Positions 54,594 to 64,000 of a stretch of 64,000 bases of DNA are shown here, in pieces. Made by a program: the position numbers and the translations under genes. The stretch spans positions 1,364,001 to 1,428,000 of the forward strand of contig CP137324.1 in assembly GCA_033182465.1 (NCBI GenBank), written 5' to 3'. A model generated the notes under the pieces. It saw only the letters and a program-made list of their open reading frames with translations. It ran no database searches and was not told the origin of the DNA. This DNA comes from Sanghuangporus weigelae. Taxonomy: Eukaryota; Basidiomycota; Agaricomycetes; Hymenochaetales; Hymenochaetaceae. Every line of letters starts with the position of its first letter. Position 1 is the first letter of the stretch.

Positions 54594-57500
54594 CTAAGTC
54601 CTTTTGATTTTCTGTTTCGTCTCCGAAACGCCGTCTCGCATAAGCCACGCTCCAAGAGCACAGATGCCCGCAGACCACAGGAGAAGTAGCGATGCAATGA
54701 CAAAGAAGCTTATGGTCTGTCCGATTTCAAGCCAAGAGCCTGGAATAACAAATTTCGTTCATAAGCGACCTTCTCAAACAAATTGCTAGAGCGTAGTATC
54801 TACCTCTATCCGTGACGTTTAGGAAAAACGTGATCGTCATTCCTGAAATCAAATTTTGTCATCAGGAAATTTTGTCATCAGGAAATCTAAAACCATGGGG
54901 AAAGGGGACGAACCGTCTGTAAGGCTAAGTGCGATGAGGAACAACGTGAATGGTGGCATGCGTAGTTCCCGACTTAGGGATGCGAAAGATGCCGCCAAAA
55001 TCACGTATGGAGCGATTATCTTGAATAGCTGAGGTCTCCCAAGTAAGTATCCGAATGGACCCTTAGGAGTAAAACATGACATACAAGTAGGGCAGCCATA
55101 GTAAATGGACTGAACACTGGGATCAGTCGGTAAACGGGTTCAAGGTAAAACGAGCTTGAATCATGATGCAGTTAAAATGCTGCATCGAGGCTTCGCCGAC
55201 AAATAACTAATACTTACGATATTGAAGCTACGCTGTTACAGGAGTCAGAATCCTGATGATATAGAATTCATTCAATAGACTCACTTTCCGGTACCAAAGA
55301 AAGCAACCTGCACGAAGAACAGGAAGAATACAGCAATTCGTACATCATCTGCACATATCCTGTAATCCTGCTCGAGAACCATCTCCTCTGTCTCAGCCGC
55401 TTTCCCATTAAGCTTATTGTCGTCTCTCTGCTTCAGCTGCAATTTTGCCTTGCGAACAGCGACTTCTGCTTCTACCCAGACGACCAGCGTAGCACAGTAG
55501 GTGAGATAAAACAAGCCCTCCGCGCATATTGACAACAGAATGAAGCAAGGAGAAAAAGCCAGAAATAGTGTCAGCAACTTGGCTGATTGAGGCTGGGAAC
55601 GGAAGGGGAAGAACAGTGGGAGCAAAACAGATGCCGCTGTCGGCAAGTTATCTTCAGTACAAAGTGCAAATCTTATGGAAAGAGCGCATACCGAGAATAG
55701 TCCAGCCGAATACCTGATTCTTTAGCGGAAGACCTCCTTTAGCACTTAGACGACGGACTGAATCGTTTACAACAAATATGGTGCAGAGAATGAGGAGTAG
55801 CTGTATGTTCTTTAGCGAGTCCCCATGAAAGTTGTTCCGGAATACACACCTGTAGTCTATGTTCACGCCGCGAATCATGATGCTTTATCGAATTTCCTGA
55901 ATATATACCTGCAAGGAGCATCGCAAGACCTCCAATAATACTTATCGACAGCCGTCATCATGTAGATTTGAGTAATTCTGTTCTAAGAGGACTTACACGA
56001 TTCGCAGATCTTCTTTTTGCTCGACATCTCTAAAGGGAAATACGGCACAAATAATACATACAGCTGCCCACTTGGCAGCAATATTATAATTGATGTCTGT
56101 CATTCCCTTGGGCCAAGCAAGTATAGGCCAAAGAATGCCCAGCAATAATAAGCCAAGGCTCCAAATCGAGCGATGTTTATAGGCAAGCTGGCATAAAGAG
56201 TTCATCAGATTATAACGATAGTGCCGATGAAACTGATTTGATACTCACCACCATAGCCTGTAGCGACGCGAATATCAGGATAGTCATCCATCCCAATTTT
56301 GATGCTGAATAGTCCTCGACAAGGCGTACAGCGTTATCAGATGACAATTTGATTCGCTGTGTTTTGGACGCTTTGCGTGCTGAGAACAATTGAGAAAGTC
56401 GAAGAGCAACCGAACGCCAGAAGTAGCATGGGAAGGCCACATAAAGATAGTACGTCCAGGGTTCTCCTTGAATGACAAAGAGAGCAAAGAATGTGAGTAA
56501 TATGCACGATGCTGTTATGTTGATCAATGCAGCAGTCCTAGGAGGTGCGAAATAGGTGCCTCTTAAGGTCTTCACCAGCAGGCTTGTTGCGCTGAAAGCC
56601 GACCACCCGACGTAGCCTGTCGTCACAATCACACGCAATATCCATCGGTCATATCTGGAACGTGGCATGTCACGACTCCTGAACTCATGATAAAGATCCT
56701 TCACATACGTTTCTAGATACCGCAGACCATCAAGGGATAGTCGTATGAGCTCGGCGGCGTCTCTTCGCACATCGGTCCATTTCTGCGTGTAGAGGAGCTG
56801 CTCAAGTCGCAAAAGGTGGCCAGACCCTGGCAGACCGTGCTTGTCCTGAGTTGCAAGGCCTGCGTATGGAACGAAGAAAAGCTTGCGTGATGCCTTGAGC
56901 CCTTGCATCAGATTGCGCATTAGTCTTTCGGACCAGATTACCAAAGAGTTGACATACTATGCTTAACTCGATAATGCTCTAAAATAGACTTTCCTCCTCT
57001 TCTGTCAATCACGTTACATCTCACTGAGAGCGAAAACTACTTACTTTCGCATTCGCAATTGCAGCACGGGAAATGGCAGCTTCTCCCTCATTAAGGTACA
57101 AGTATCCAGGATGTTCGACATCAACGTCAGGCAGAACACCGACAGAATTGGCAGGGAAATTTATTCCAAGAAGCGTGCTCATAAGAGGCGCGATGTCTGC
57201 TTGTTCCACATCGCGCCGAGCAAGATGAGCAAGACGCCAAGCAGCAGAGTAGGCATCGTGAGAGGATGGAATAGTGTCCGGAAGAGGGCCACGGACTCCA
57301 GCGCCCCATGCAATTAGAGGAGTGCGAGTACTATCGGGATCTATATACTCATAATCAGCAGCGACAATCGGCGAAGATTCTCGTAACTCACTTCCATCAC
57401 CATGATTCCCGATGTTGGACATGCCGTGATCGGCCGTGAAGACATAACTTGTTTTGTCATCCTGGAAAAAGTCATTGAAGAGCTGTTCCGTCCTGTTCAC

Positions 57501-58561
57501 TATTTCATCGACTACTTGAATGTTCCGCATGTACTCCTGTGATATTGTGAGCCTTCCGGTTATACTGCACAGTTTAGGTAATAGACCTTCGAGTGCGGAC
57601 GATACGAGTGTCCAGTTGTGTCAAGTCCCAATAAGTGAAGGAAGAATATCACTTTATCTCCCCTCACTTCCACATTCAGGGAAGCGTCCGAGGAAGTGTT
57701 CTTCAAAAGGCTTTGCAGCTGGTTCAGCACCCAGTAGTCGAGTTCCGTAGCGTCTTAGCAATTATAGAGCAAACAAAAAAAAAAATCAAATCAAATTTAT
57801 TATTCTTTGTGTCGTAAATACATTGAGCCATACCTCTGGTAAAATCTTCATCCGCTTCATTGTATGTCCACGTTTCGACCCTCCCTGGCACAGCACCACG
57901 CGCAAACATCGGCAAGATGTCTGGAGATCCAAACGAAAAGGTACGACTTGATTGATTAAACACTGAGTCAAAGTCAACCTATAGCGGAAATGACTTGCGC
58001 TTAGTACAATCCTCACAAAAGTCCTGTTGGTCTGCATCGTACCGGATTGCTTTTCCACCCCTGCATTCATGACTCATTAAGAGCTCAACAGAGGCCGACT
58101 GTAAAGACACACCTTCGTTACTGCCGAGACATCCTCATACATTCCGCCAATGATTGCGACATGCCCAGGTCTACTCTCCGTTGGAACTCGAGTATGCGAA
58201 ACGCCAAATGCTCCCCGCGTCTCAACAATCTCGCGAAGGTACGGTGCCACAATTTCGGGAGAGCCTGGGATAGCGGGGAATGGCTTCATGTTGTACAGAA
58301 GGTCTGATCGCAGTCCATCCGCTAGAATTATCGCGTGCCAATATCAATAGAATAACATCAAATTAATGTGACTTTCTTATGCTCACCTACGATTAGAATA
58401 AGACGCTTTGCCTCTGCTCCACCAGCATTGAAATGCTGCATACCATGGACGACCGGACTAGTGAAATAGCAGTCAAAGACAGACATTATGTATACGATGT
58501 GGAAGAAAAGCCCGAGAGCCAATGTCCATGTTATTGACATTCTCATGCTAGCGGACAGCAT
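54594..58561 (-). CDS. MCD4: GPI ethanolamine phosphate transferase 1 (Mcd4/PIG-N)
   Basis: ER membrane enzyme that adds phosphoethanolamine to the first mannose of GPI anchor precursors. Many introns; total coding length about 950 residues. After an N-terminal membrane helix ([20 protein letters not shown]), the lumenal alkaline-phosphatase-like domain shows [38 protein letters not shown] (split here for length), then [17 protein letters not shown] across an intron, [49 protein letters not shown] and [14 protein letters not shown]. These contain the metal-binding Asp, Thr and His residues. The C-terminal part is a long series of membrane segments (such as [33 protein letters not shown]), ending KQKIKRT, whose Lys residues could serve ER retrieval. 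The last introns include one with a 16-bp tandem duplication. The start at 58559-58561 precedes the first membrane helix. No lesions were seen. Confidence 0.92.
54851..54882. repeat. 16-bp tandem duplication in an MCD4 intron
   Basis: Two exact adjacent copies of AAATTTTGTCATCAGG (plus strand), between the exon ending with SLTDG and the one beginning MTITFFLNV. The intron is GTTCGT...TTTCAG on the minus strand. The coding sequence is unaffected. Confidence 0.9.
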
Positions 58562-59190
58562 GTCGAAAACTCGAAGTAGGCAGTGAGCTCCGCCTTAACG
58601 TTAACTAAAGAGGGGCACGAGAGATTAAGCAACCTAGGTCAATTCAGCATTCATAAAGAAACATCAGTTAGGATAGATGATAGTTGGGCGTGCATTTTCA
58701 CAGGCGACGACGTGTCGCGCGATGGTATGGTAAAAGTCTGATCACGTGAGGGAACTTGTCTTCCGAGTCGTGTTCGACTCACTTTGCTTCCTTCCAGTTA
58801 CTCTACTCAACTTCTGCACACCGACGTGCCGGATCCTTCACGAGTACACCGATACACTTTTTACAGAGGTTAACATGAATATTCCCAGTGATCATTGATG
58901 AAAGCGCAAAACAGGACGGCGGTTCTCGCCAATGAAGTGCGGGAGAGTGTCAAGGTTACTTTGCGTGCCACTAAAATGAGGAAGCAATAAAGGCAAAGCA
59001 AGAGCGCCCCGTCAAGGTTATACCATGTGCCTCCATTGGTATGCATACCATTTGAATATTACTTCAACTCGGTCTGCCGTATTTGACAGGCGTATTCTTA
59101 CTTTTTCATTCCGATTCTGTTCCTTTGGACACCACACGCTCTTTACTGAATGTAAGCAAGTTTTCCTACCATTGATTAGCTACGCAACTA
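58562..59190. other. Divergent intergenic region MCD4/F-box gene
   Basis: About 630 bases. No gene-like frame; the short plus frame at 59025-59234 has no motif. Promoters of both neighbours are expected here. Confidence 0.5.
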
Positions 59191-60648
59191 ATGGCATTTA
59201 TTCGAACCAGTCCACTCGTTTTCTTTCCCCTTAAACCGTGCATGCAGCCGGCCATCAACACACTCCCTGATGAACTGCTGAGAGAAATATTCAAGTACTG
59301 CCTGCCTGAACACCCAAACTTCAGGTCCGAATTCGCTCCTTTGCTTCTGACTCATGTTTGTCGACGTTGGAGAGCTGTTGGCTCGGAGACTCCGGAACTC
59401 TGGACAACGCTGCACTTAAACAATCCAGCTCTCCGAAGAAAGAACGTCTTGCCTCTGTTAGACCTTTGGCTTCAAAGGTCTGGATCATGGCCACTGGATA
59501 TCGACGTGGACATCAGTATCCTTGATGGCGTAGTGAGGAATCTTAATCTTGGGGAGTACCGCAGGAAACAGAATGTGTACAGGACATTGATGGCAGTCAT
59601 TATCCCTCACAAGCGTCGGATACATTCGCTACAAGGGACTCTGCCGATGTCAATTGCAACTGACCTCGGATTTGATGAAATGATGTCCCTGGAAGTTCTG
59701 GATCTTGTCGGGATATCTGAAATGACTGCATCTTCACAACCTTTGGCACTTGACCTTCCGGAACAGTTGCCTAAACTGACAGTCCTCTCGCTTGAAAACG
59801 TCGGGCTTATCCAGCAATCACTCTACAGGCAACATCAGCTCTCACGACTTGAGCTTTCAGAGATACGCAACCCTTTCTGGATGAATTGTGGTACGGCAGT
59901 CGAGATTTTGAGGCAGTTGCCGAATTTGCACACTGCGTACATTGGTCTGAACCGTCCGAATGACCTCGCGCTTCCTCTTATGACGACTCGCCTAGAGGTG
60001 CCCAAACTGAGATTTCTCTATGTCAGCTGGGACAGCTGGGACACTGAACTAGACGCGCGGCCGTTCTTTGATTCCATTTGTGCGCCAAAGCTAAAACGAC
60101 TTGCACTCAGAGGCGGCGCGGAGACGCAGACAGGAATATGGGATGTTCTGTTGCGATTCATCGAAGCCAGTGGTCACCCTCCTCTTACTCATCTGGCGAT
60201 CGGAGATATGGGAGCGACGGACCCCTGCCTCCTTGAAGTCCTTCGTGCGACGCCGACCCTCACTCATCTAACGGTCAATCACGCTCTCGTCACTCCACCT
60301 GTACTCCGAGCACTCGTCTGGGATCCTCAGCGCGGGGATTCGCAGCTTGTTCCACGCCTCAAGAGCATCCGGCTCGGTGGATGTGAGGACTTTGAAGACG
60401 CCGACATCATTCCGGTGTTGGAAAGCCGCGTGAGTCGTTCGGGTCGGCTGCTCGAGGGTGTCAGTCAACTCGAAGAAGTCGTACTGCGTCAATGTGCTGG
60501 ACTTCGGCCGGAGAATGAGAAATACATACGTCGCCTCAGCATTCCCAGAGTCATTCTGGATTCTAACGAGACGCTCATATCGCCATTCGGAGGGTTGCTC
60601 GATTTCATCAGAGTGGTAGAGGGACATCGCGATTTCTTTGCTAAGTAG
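59191..60648 (+). CDS. F-box protein with leucine-rich region
   Basis: Substrate adaptor of an SCF ubiquitin ligase, by family. A single uninterrupted exon of up to 485 residues. The F-box is at the N-terminus: NTLPDELLREIFKYCLPEH, then LLLTHVCRRWRAVGSETPEL and WTTLHL, the form common in the large agaricomycete F-box group. The rest is made of irregular Leu-rich stretches (LPKLTVLSLENVGLIQQSLY, LTHLAIGDMG, LKRLALRGGAE), suggesting degenerate leucine-rich repeats. The start may be the first Met (59191) or the Met at 59242 (MQPAINTLPDELL), which sits right before the F-box and is typical for this group; the upstream 17 residues are not conserved-looking. No intron is needed, unlike most neighbours. 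The target is unknown. Confidence 0.85.
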   Translation: MAFIRTSPLVFFPLKPCMQPAINTLPDELLREIFKYCLPEHPNFRSEFAPLLLTHVCRRWRAVGSETPELWTTLHLNNPALRRKNVLPLLDLWLQRSGSWPLDIDVDISILDGVVRNLNLGEYRRKQNVYRTLMAVIIPHKRRIHSLQGTLPMSIATDLGFDEMMSLEVLDLVGISEMTASSQPLALDLPEQLPKLTVLSLENVGLIQQSLYRQHQLSRLELSEIRNPFWMNCGTAVEILRQLPNLHTAYIGLNRPNDLALPLMTTRLEVPKLRFLYVSWDSWDTELDARPFFDSICAPKLKRLALRGGAETQTGIWDVLLRFIEASGHPPLTHLAIGDMGATDPCLLEVLRATPTLTHLTVNHALVTPPVLRALVWDPQRGDSQLVPRLKSIRLGGCEDFEDADIIPVLESRVSRSGRLLEGVSQLEEVVLRQCAGLRPENEKYIRRLSIPRVILDSNETLISPFGGLLDFIRVVEGHRDFFAK

Positions 60649-60865
60649 TACCTACGTCTGCCTTCTCTCGACGTTAGCAGTATGGCTGTTAAACACCCAA
60701 GTTCACCTCATTCACAGACGGTATACTTGATAGCTCGAAAAGACAGAATGTATGCGACGGCAAGATTTACAGCTCCAAAACGTTTACTATGGGAGGCTCG
60801 TAGTCTGGCTGAACGAGTATGCACACAACGGTAATATACAGGCAGTACGATAACTGGATTCTGCA

Positions 60866-63050
60866 CTAAGCGGGTCTTCGCAAGAACTGATTGATAGCTT
60901 CCTCCTGCTTAGCCATCCAAAGCCCAAATGCAGGAGTTCGCAACCATCGCTCATAGAACTCTCTTTGCCTTGCTGAGCTCCGGAACGGCAGCGGAGAGCC
61001 ATGCGTCTTTAGCGATGCAAAGAAGTGATCCCGGTTGAATGGCTTTAGTGAAGGCTGGGAGAGTGCGTTGTTCGGCCGACTCTCTGAGGTCTGGGGTATA
61101 AGTGTGTTGAGGTAACGGTTGAGAGGGACGAGAAATTGCACGGATCGGGTAGTGAAATGACGTCGGAGGAGCAAAGAGTGTCGTCCGTCTGCATCTGTTC
61201 AATAGTCAATATGATGAACCGAAACGTCGAAAGCTTATTTCCCCACCAATTGCTCCGCCTTTCTTTATCGCGGACTCAAGCTGCTTCAGCAGGTTCTTGT
61301 CCTTAGAAATGTAACGGTTGTGAGTCTTCGTGCACCACCCAGGTGCAGGTCCAGCGAGAAGTGAACCTTTTGATCTGTCCGAGTTTCTTTAAAAATACAG
61401 TTAACTTCATTCTCAGAAATACTGAGGGTATACTAACTTAGTAGTCTCAACTTCCACTCCGAGCGAAAGTTGGTGCGGCCAATGTTTGCACATACTTTCG
61501 AAAAGCGGGTTCGTCACGCCTAATAAAAGTCCTGGCTTCGGTCGATTCTTGTTCACAAGAGAATGATAATCCTTGTCGTGGATGGTAAAGTAGGGCCTAA
61601 AATCACCCGCGAAGGATATCTTCGCCAATATCGTGAATTTCCGTTTTACTTTGCGGATCAAAAAGGACTCACAGGTCTCAACACGTCGACGAACCACCAT
61701 ATGGCTTGATTGGTCATCGTCGGAGTCTGTCCGAAAACAAGAAGTGGCTCGCAGAGAAGGATGCATTCCCAAATCGACCACAGATGAGAGATCGATGCAG
61801 CGAACAATCGCAACGGAGGAGGAGCCAATGGGGCGATGGATGCTAAAAGCTGAGACGAAGACTCATTGGAACCTTCTACATGGACGTGACGTGCTTAGCA
61901 ACTTACATGAACTTGAGGATCGAATTTATCTCGGAAGGCCGACATTTCGACGGATTGCTGCTGGTCTACACTGCTCGGGAGCTCAACTGTCAGCACCGAC
62001 CCAAGAAAGCCCAATTCAAGTGTCTTTCCGGATTCCGGTGGTGGCCTGACCTTGTCATATTAGTGAATGCGCGATCTCTTAGTTGCCGATTTGCTTACCA
62101 GCTGGCTATGTTGTAGCATGCTGACTCTAGCATTGGTCCACCATGAATCAAGAACATTGGACCGAGACGATTGACTAATTCCAAGTATAGGGTCGGCCAA
62201 GGATGGTAAGTCAGAAGGATCACAGAGCGCTAAGTGGAACACTCATTAGCAAAGGAGAGGCAAAGCGTCATTTCGACTTGCCTGATCGTAGCCCCGAAGA
62301 GCGGATACATCCTTTCGTCTTCGAAAGTATGAAAAGCCGTATATAAATCCATCTTGTGAAGCATAAGAGCTTCTCTGACCAGCATTTGCTCCATTCTCTT
62401 CGGTTTTATCGAGTAAACGTTCCCTAATTCGAAACGTGTGCGCTTCAGCACCCTCTGCGTGACGGAATGAGTCCGGAAATGATGAGAAACAGCTGTTACT
62501 TGGATTATCGCGACATTTCGATACCAAGCGAGTCTCTGCGCTTACACATTCTCCTTGTCTGAAGTCGAAAGTGGGAAGGGAGGGCAAACGCCATCTATGA
62601 CTGGACCAAGATCCAGATCGAAGTTGACTATGCACGAGAGTCAGCAAAATAGACATGAAAATAGCAGAGCAGCACCCACTCACCGACGATTACGCAGATG
62701 ATCCATCTCCTCAATCTTTCCACCACTTCCGGTTCTAATGCTGCATCCAAAGAGCCAATTACCTTTTCCTTTTCCCTCCCTGGACTCCTAGGATAGGTGC
62801 GTGGCAAGGTTTGTGATCGCGAAAGTCGATGCCAATGAAGCCGTTCCGGTTTATATCTATCTTGTCTCTCTGATAGATCTGACGAGGTCGGTGACGCATA
62901 CGAGGACGACGGCCGTCGCGCGCCAGATCCGGGCGATGGAAGTTGTCGAGGAAATTGCTCCGGGGAGCCGACAAAGACAGCAGAATCGTCATTCGTGTCC
63001 ACTAGTCCAAGGTCTATATCGTCGACCTCGACATCATTGTGTGTCTTCAT
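60866..63050 (-). CDS. DENN domain protein, DENND6/Afi1-like
   Basis: Membrane-traffic regulator; animal DENND6 is a guanine nucleotide exchange factor for Rab14. Several exons. The N-terminal 100 residues are Ser/Pro-rich and acidic (VDDIDLGLVDTNDDSAVF). The uDENN part starts at LEPEVVERLRRWIICVIVG and continues across an intron as VNFDLDLGPVIDGVCPPFPL, then STSDKENV. The core DENN contains GDFRPYFTIHDKDYHSLVNK, LLLGVTNPLFESMCKHWPHQ, which are strongly typical of DENND6. The C-terminal dDENN-like part is LLRRHFTTRSVQFLVPLNRY, LKPFNRDHFFASLKTHGSPL and QREFYERWLRTPAFGLWMAK. The stop is at 60866-60868 and the start at 63050 (MKTHNDVEVDD). It is divergent from CKB1 with 232 bp between starts and convergent with the F-box gene (217 bp). 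The exact Rab partner in fungi is not known to me. Confidence 0.85.
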
Positions 63051-63282
63051 CGTTGACGAGAGTAGGAGCAGAAAATAATGACTTTAAGCAACCACATATT
63101 TGTGACATGAAATGATGTACAAAAGCAGCCGTGGGATCCACTCGCACTCGAACGCGCCGGAATTCTTGCGGCACGCGTTCATTCATTGACCACCGCACAA
63201 CTTGACCTCCTACCACCAGCATCTGCGACTACGAGCACACAAGTCAGTGTCATTCCAGCCGATCCGCTCTCTCTCGCTAATC

Positions 63283-64000
63283 ATGCGTCGGGCAGTGGAA
63301 GAAATATCGACTGGGTCGGACTCCGACTATTCAAAGTATGTGTTGCGTCAATTAGGTTCGCTGTCTTCGTATTTACGCCTAGCCTTATAGCTCAGTAATG
63401 CTTCATTCTCATCTGGCGCAATGTTTATATTAAATCTTGTGCTCGTCTTCCTAGTGGATCTCTTGGTTCCTTTCGTCAAAAGGCAATGAATACTTCTGTG
63501 AAGTCGAAGAAGACTACATCATGGATCGGTTCAATCTCACGGGCTTGAACACAGAGGTCCAGAATTACAACCAAGCCCTCGATCTGATTACGGACAATCT
63601 TGGCACGTGTGACCTTGTATCACTGCATTGCTGATATTCACGGCCAATGCGTTGCAGATGAGGAGGTCGCCGAAGAATACCGCGGATCGTTAGACGTTCA
63701 GGCGCGTTTGCTGTATGGCTTAATTCACGCGAGATGGATTATCACCTCGAGAGGACTTGCAAAAATGGTCTCTCCTCTTAGTATGCCAATTGAACTCATG
63801 CTAACGTGTGTTACAGCTCGAGAAGTACAAAAAAGCAGACTTCGGTCGATGTCCTCGCGTACTTTGTCAATCACAGCCGCTACTTCCTGTTGGACTTAGT
63901 GACATCCCTTACGAAAAATCTGTCAAGCTTTACTGCGGGCGATGCGAGGATATTTACTCTCCCAAGTCATCACGGCATGGATCGATTGACGGTGCATACT
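63283..64000 (+). CDS. CKB1: Casein kinase II regulatory subunit beta, 3' part outside window
   Basis: Regulatory subunit of protein kinase CK2; it forms a zinc-bridged dimer that holds two catalytic subunits. The N-terminus [19 protein letters not shown] is followed, after an intron with donor GTGTTG, by [20 protein letters not shown] and [21 protein letters not shown] further intron (63603-63657) seems to use a GC donor; joining there gives [20 protein letters not shown], then [20 protein letters not shown]. After another intron, [20 protein letters not shown] and [20 protein letters not shown], with [19 protein letters not shown], show the four zinc-binding Cys residues (CPRVLC, YCGRC). 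The gene runs off the window; the C-terminal tail is missing. It might be either of the two fungal beta subunits; no name distinction can be made from this part. Confidence 0.9.

Overview
The window is nuclear DNA of a basidiomycete fungus, most likely an agaricomycete. Almost every gene is split by short (about 50-110 nt) GT-AG introns. Many protein families have their best-known relatives in fungi (SPX phosphate transporter, Xbp1-like APSES factor, PFF1 vacuolar protease). A decayed kinase-TPR gene and an F-box gene are of types expanded in agaricomycetes. I reconstructed the gene models by joining reading frames at splice sites and comparing with remembered family motifs; no alignment was run. 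I recognised no tRNA, rRNA, CRISPR array or intact transposon. Layout: 0-10 kb holds MED22 (-), a short-chain dehydrogenase (+), a monothiol glutaredoxin (-), KU70 (-) and a PP2A activator (+). 10-25 kb holds ornithine decarboxylase (+), an APSES/KilA-N transcription factor (+), an SPX-domain phosphate transporter (+), a SAM-domain protein with a C-terminal membrane anchor (-), and POP4 of RNase P/MRP (+). 25-31 kb is the accessory-looking part: three HMG-box genes in tandem on the minus strand, with a shared exon layout and a shared upstream element; the middle copy is broken. 31-47 kb holds a dihydrodipicolinate-synthase-family aldolase/lyase (-), UBP8/USP22-type deubiquitinase (-), HUS1 (+), an isochorismatase-family hydrolase (-), a Maf nucleotide pyrophosphatase (+), ERV41 (-), a RING protein with a possible SUMO-interacting motif (+), THG1 (-) and an acidic orphan protein (+). 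47-64 kb holds the PFF1 vacuolar protease (+), a decayed kinase-TPR pseudogene (-), MCD4 (-), an F-box protein (+), a DENND6-type DENN protein (-) and the start of CK2 beta (+), cut by the window end. Most genes are independent housekeeping genes. The loose functional themes are genome maintenance (KU70, HUS1, the RING protein), transcription/SAGA/Mediator (MED22, UBP8, APSES, HMG genes), RNA processing (POP4, THG1) and the secretory/endosomal system (ERV41, MCD4, DENND6, PFF1). The parts most worth a second look are the HMG-box cluster with its conserved upstream element, the pseudogene with at least six lesions, the ATG-free leader before ornithine decarboxylase, the in-frame intron of HUS1, and the two unassigned proteins (SAM/tail anchor and acidic orphan).
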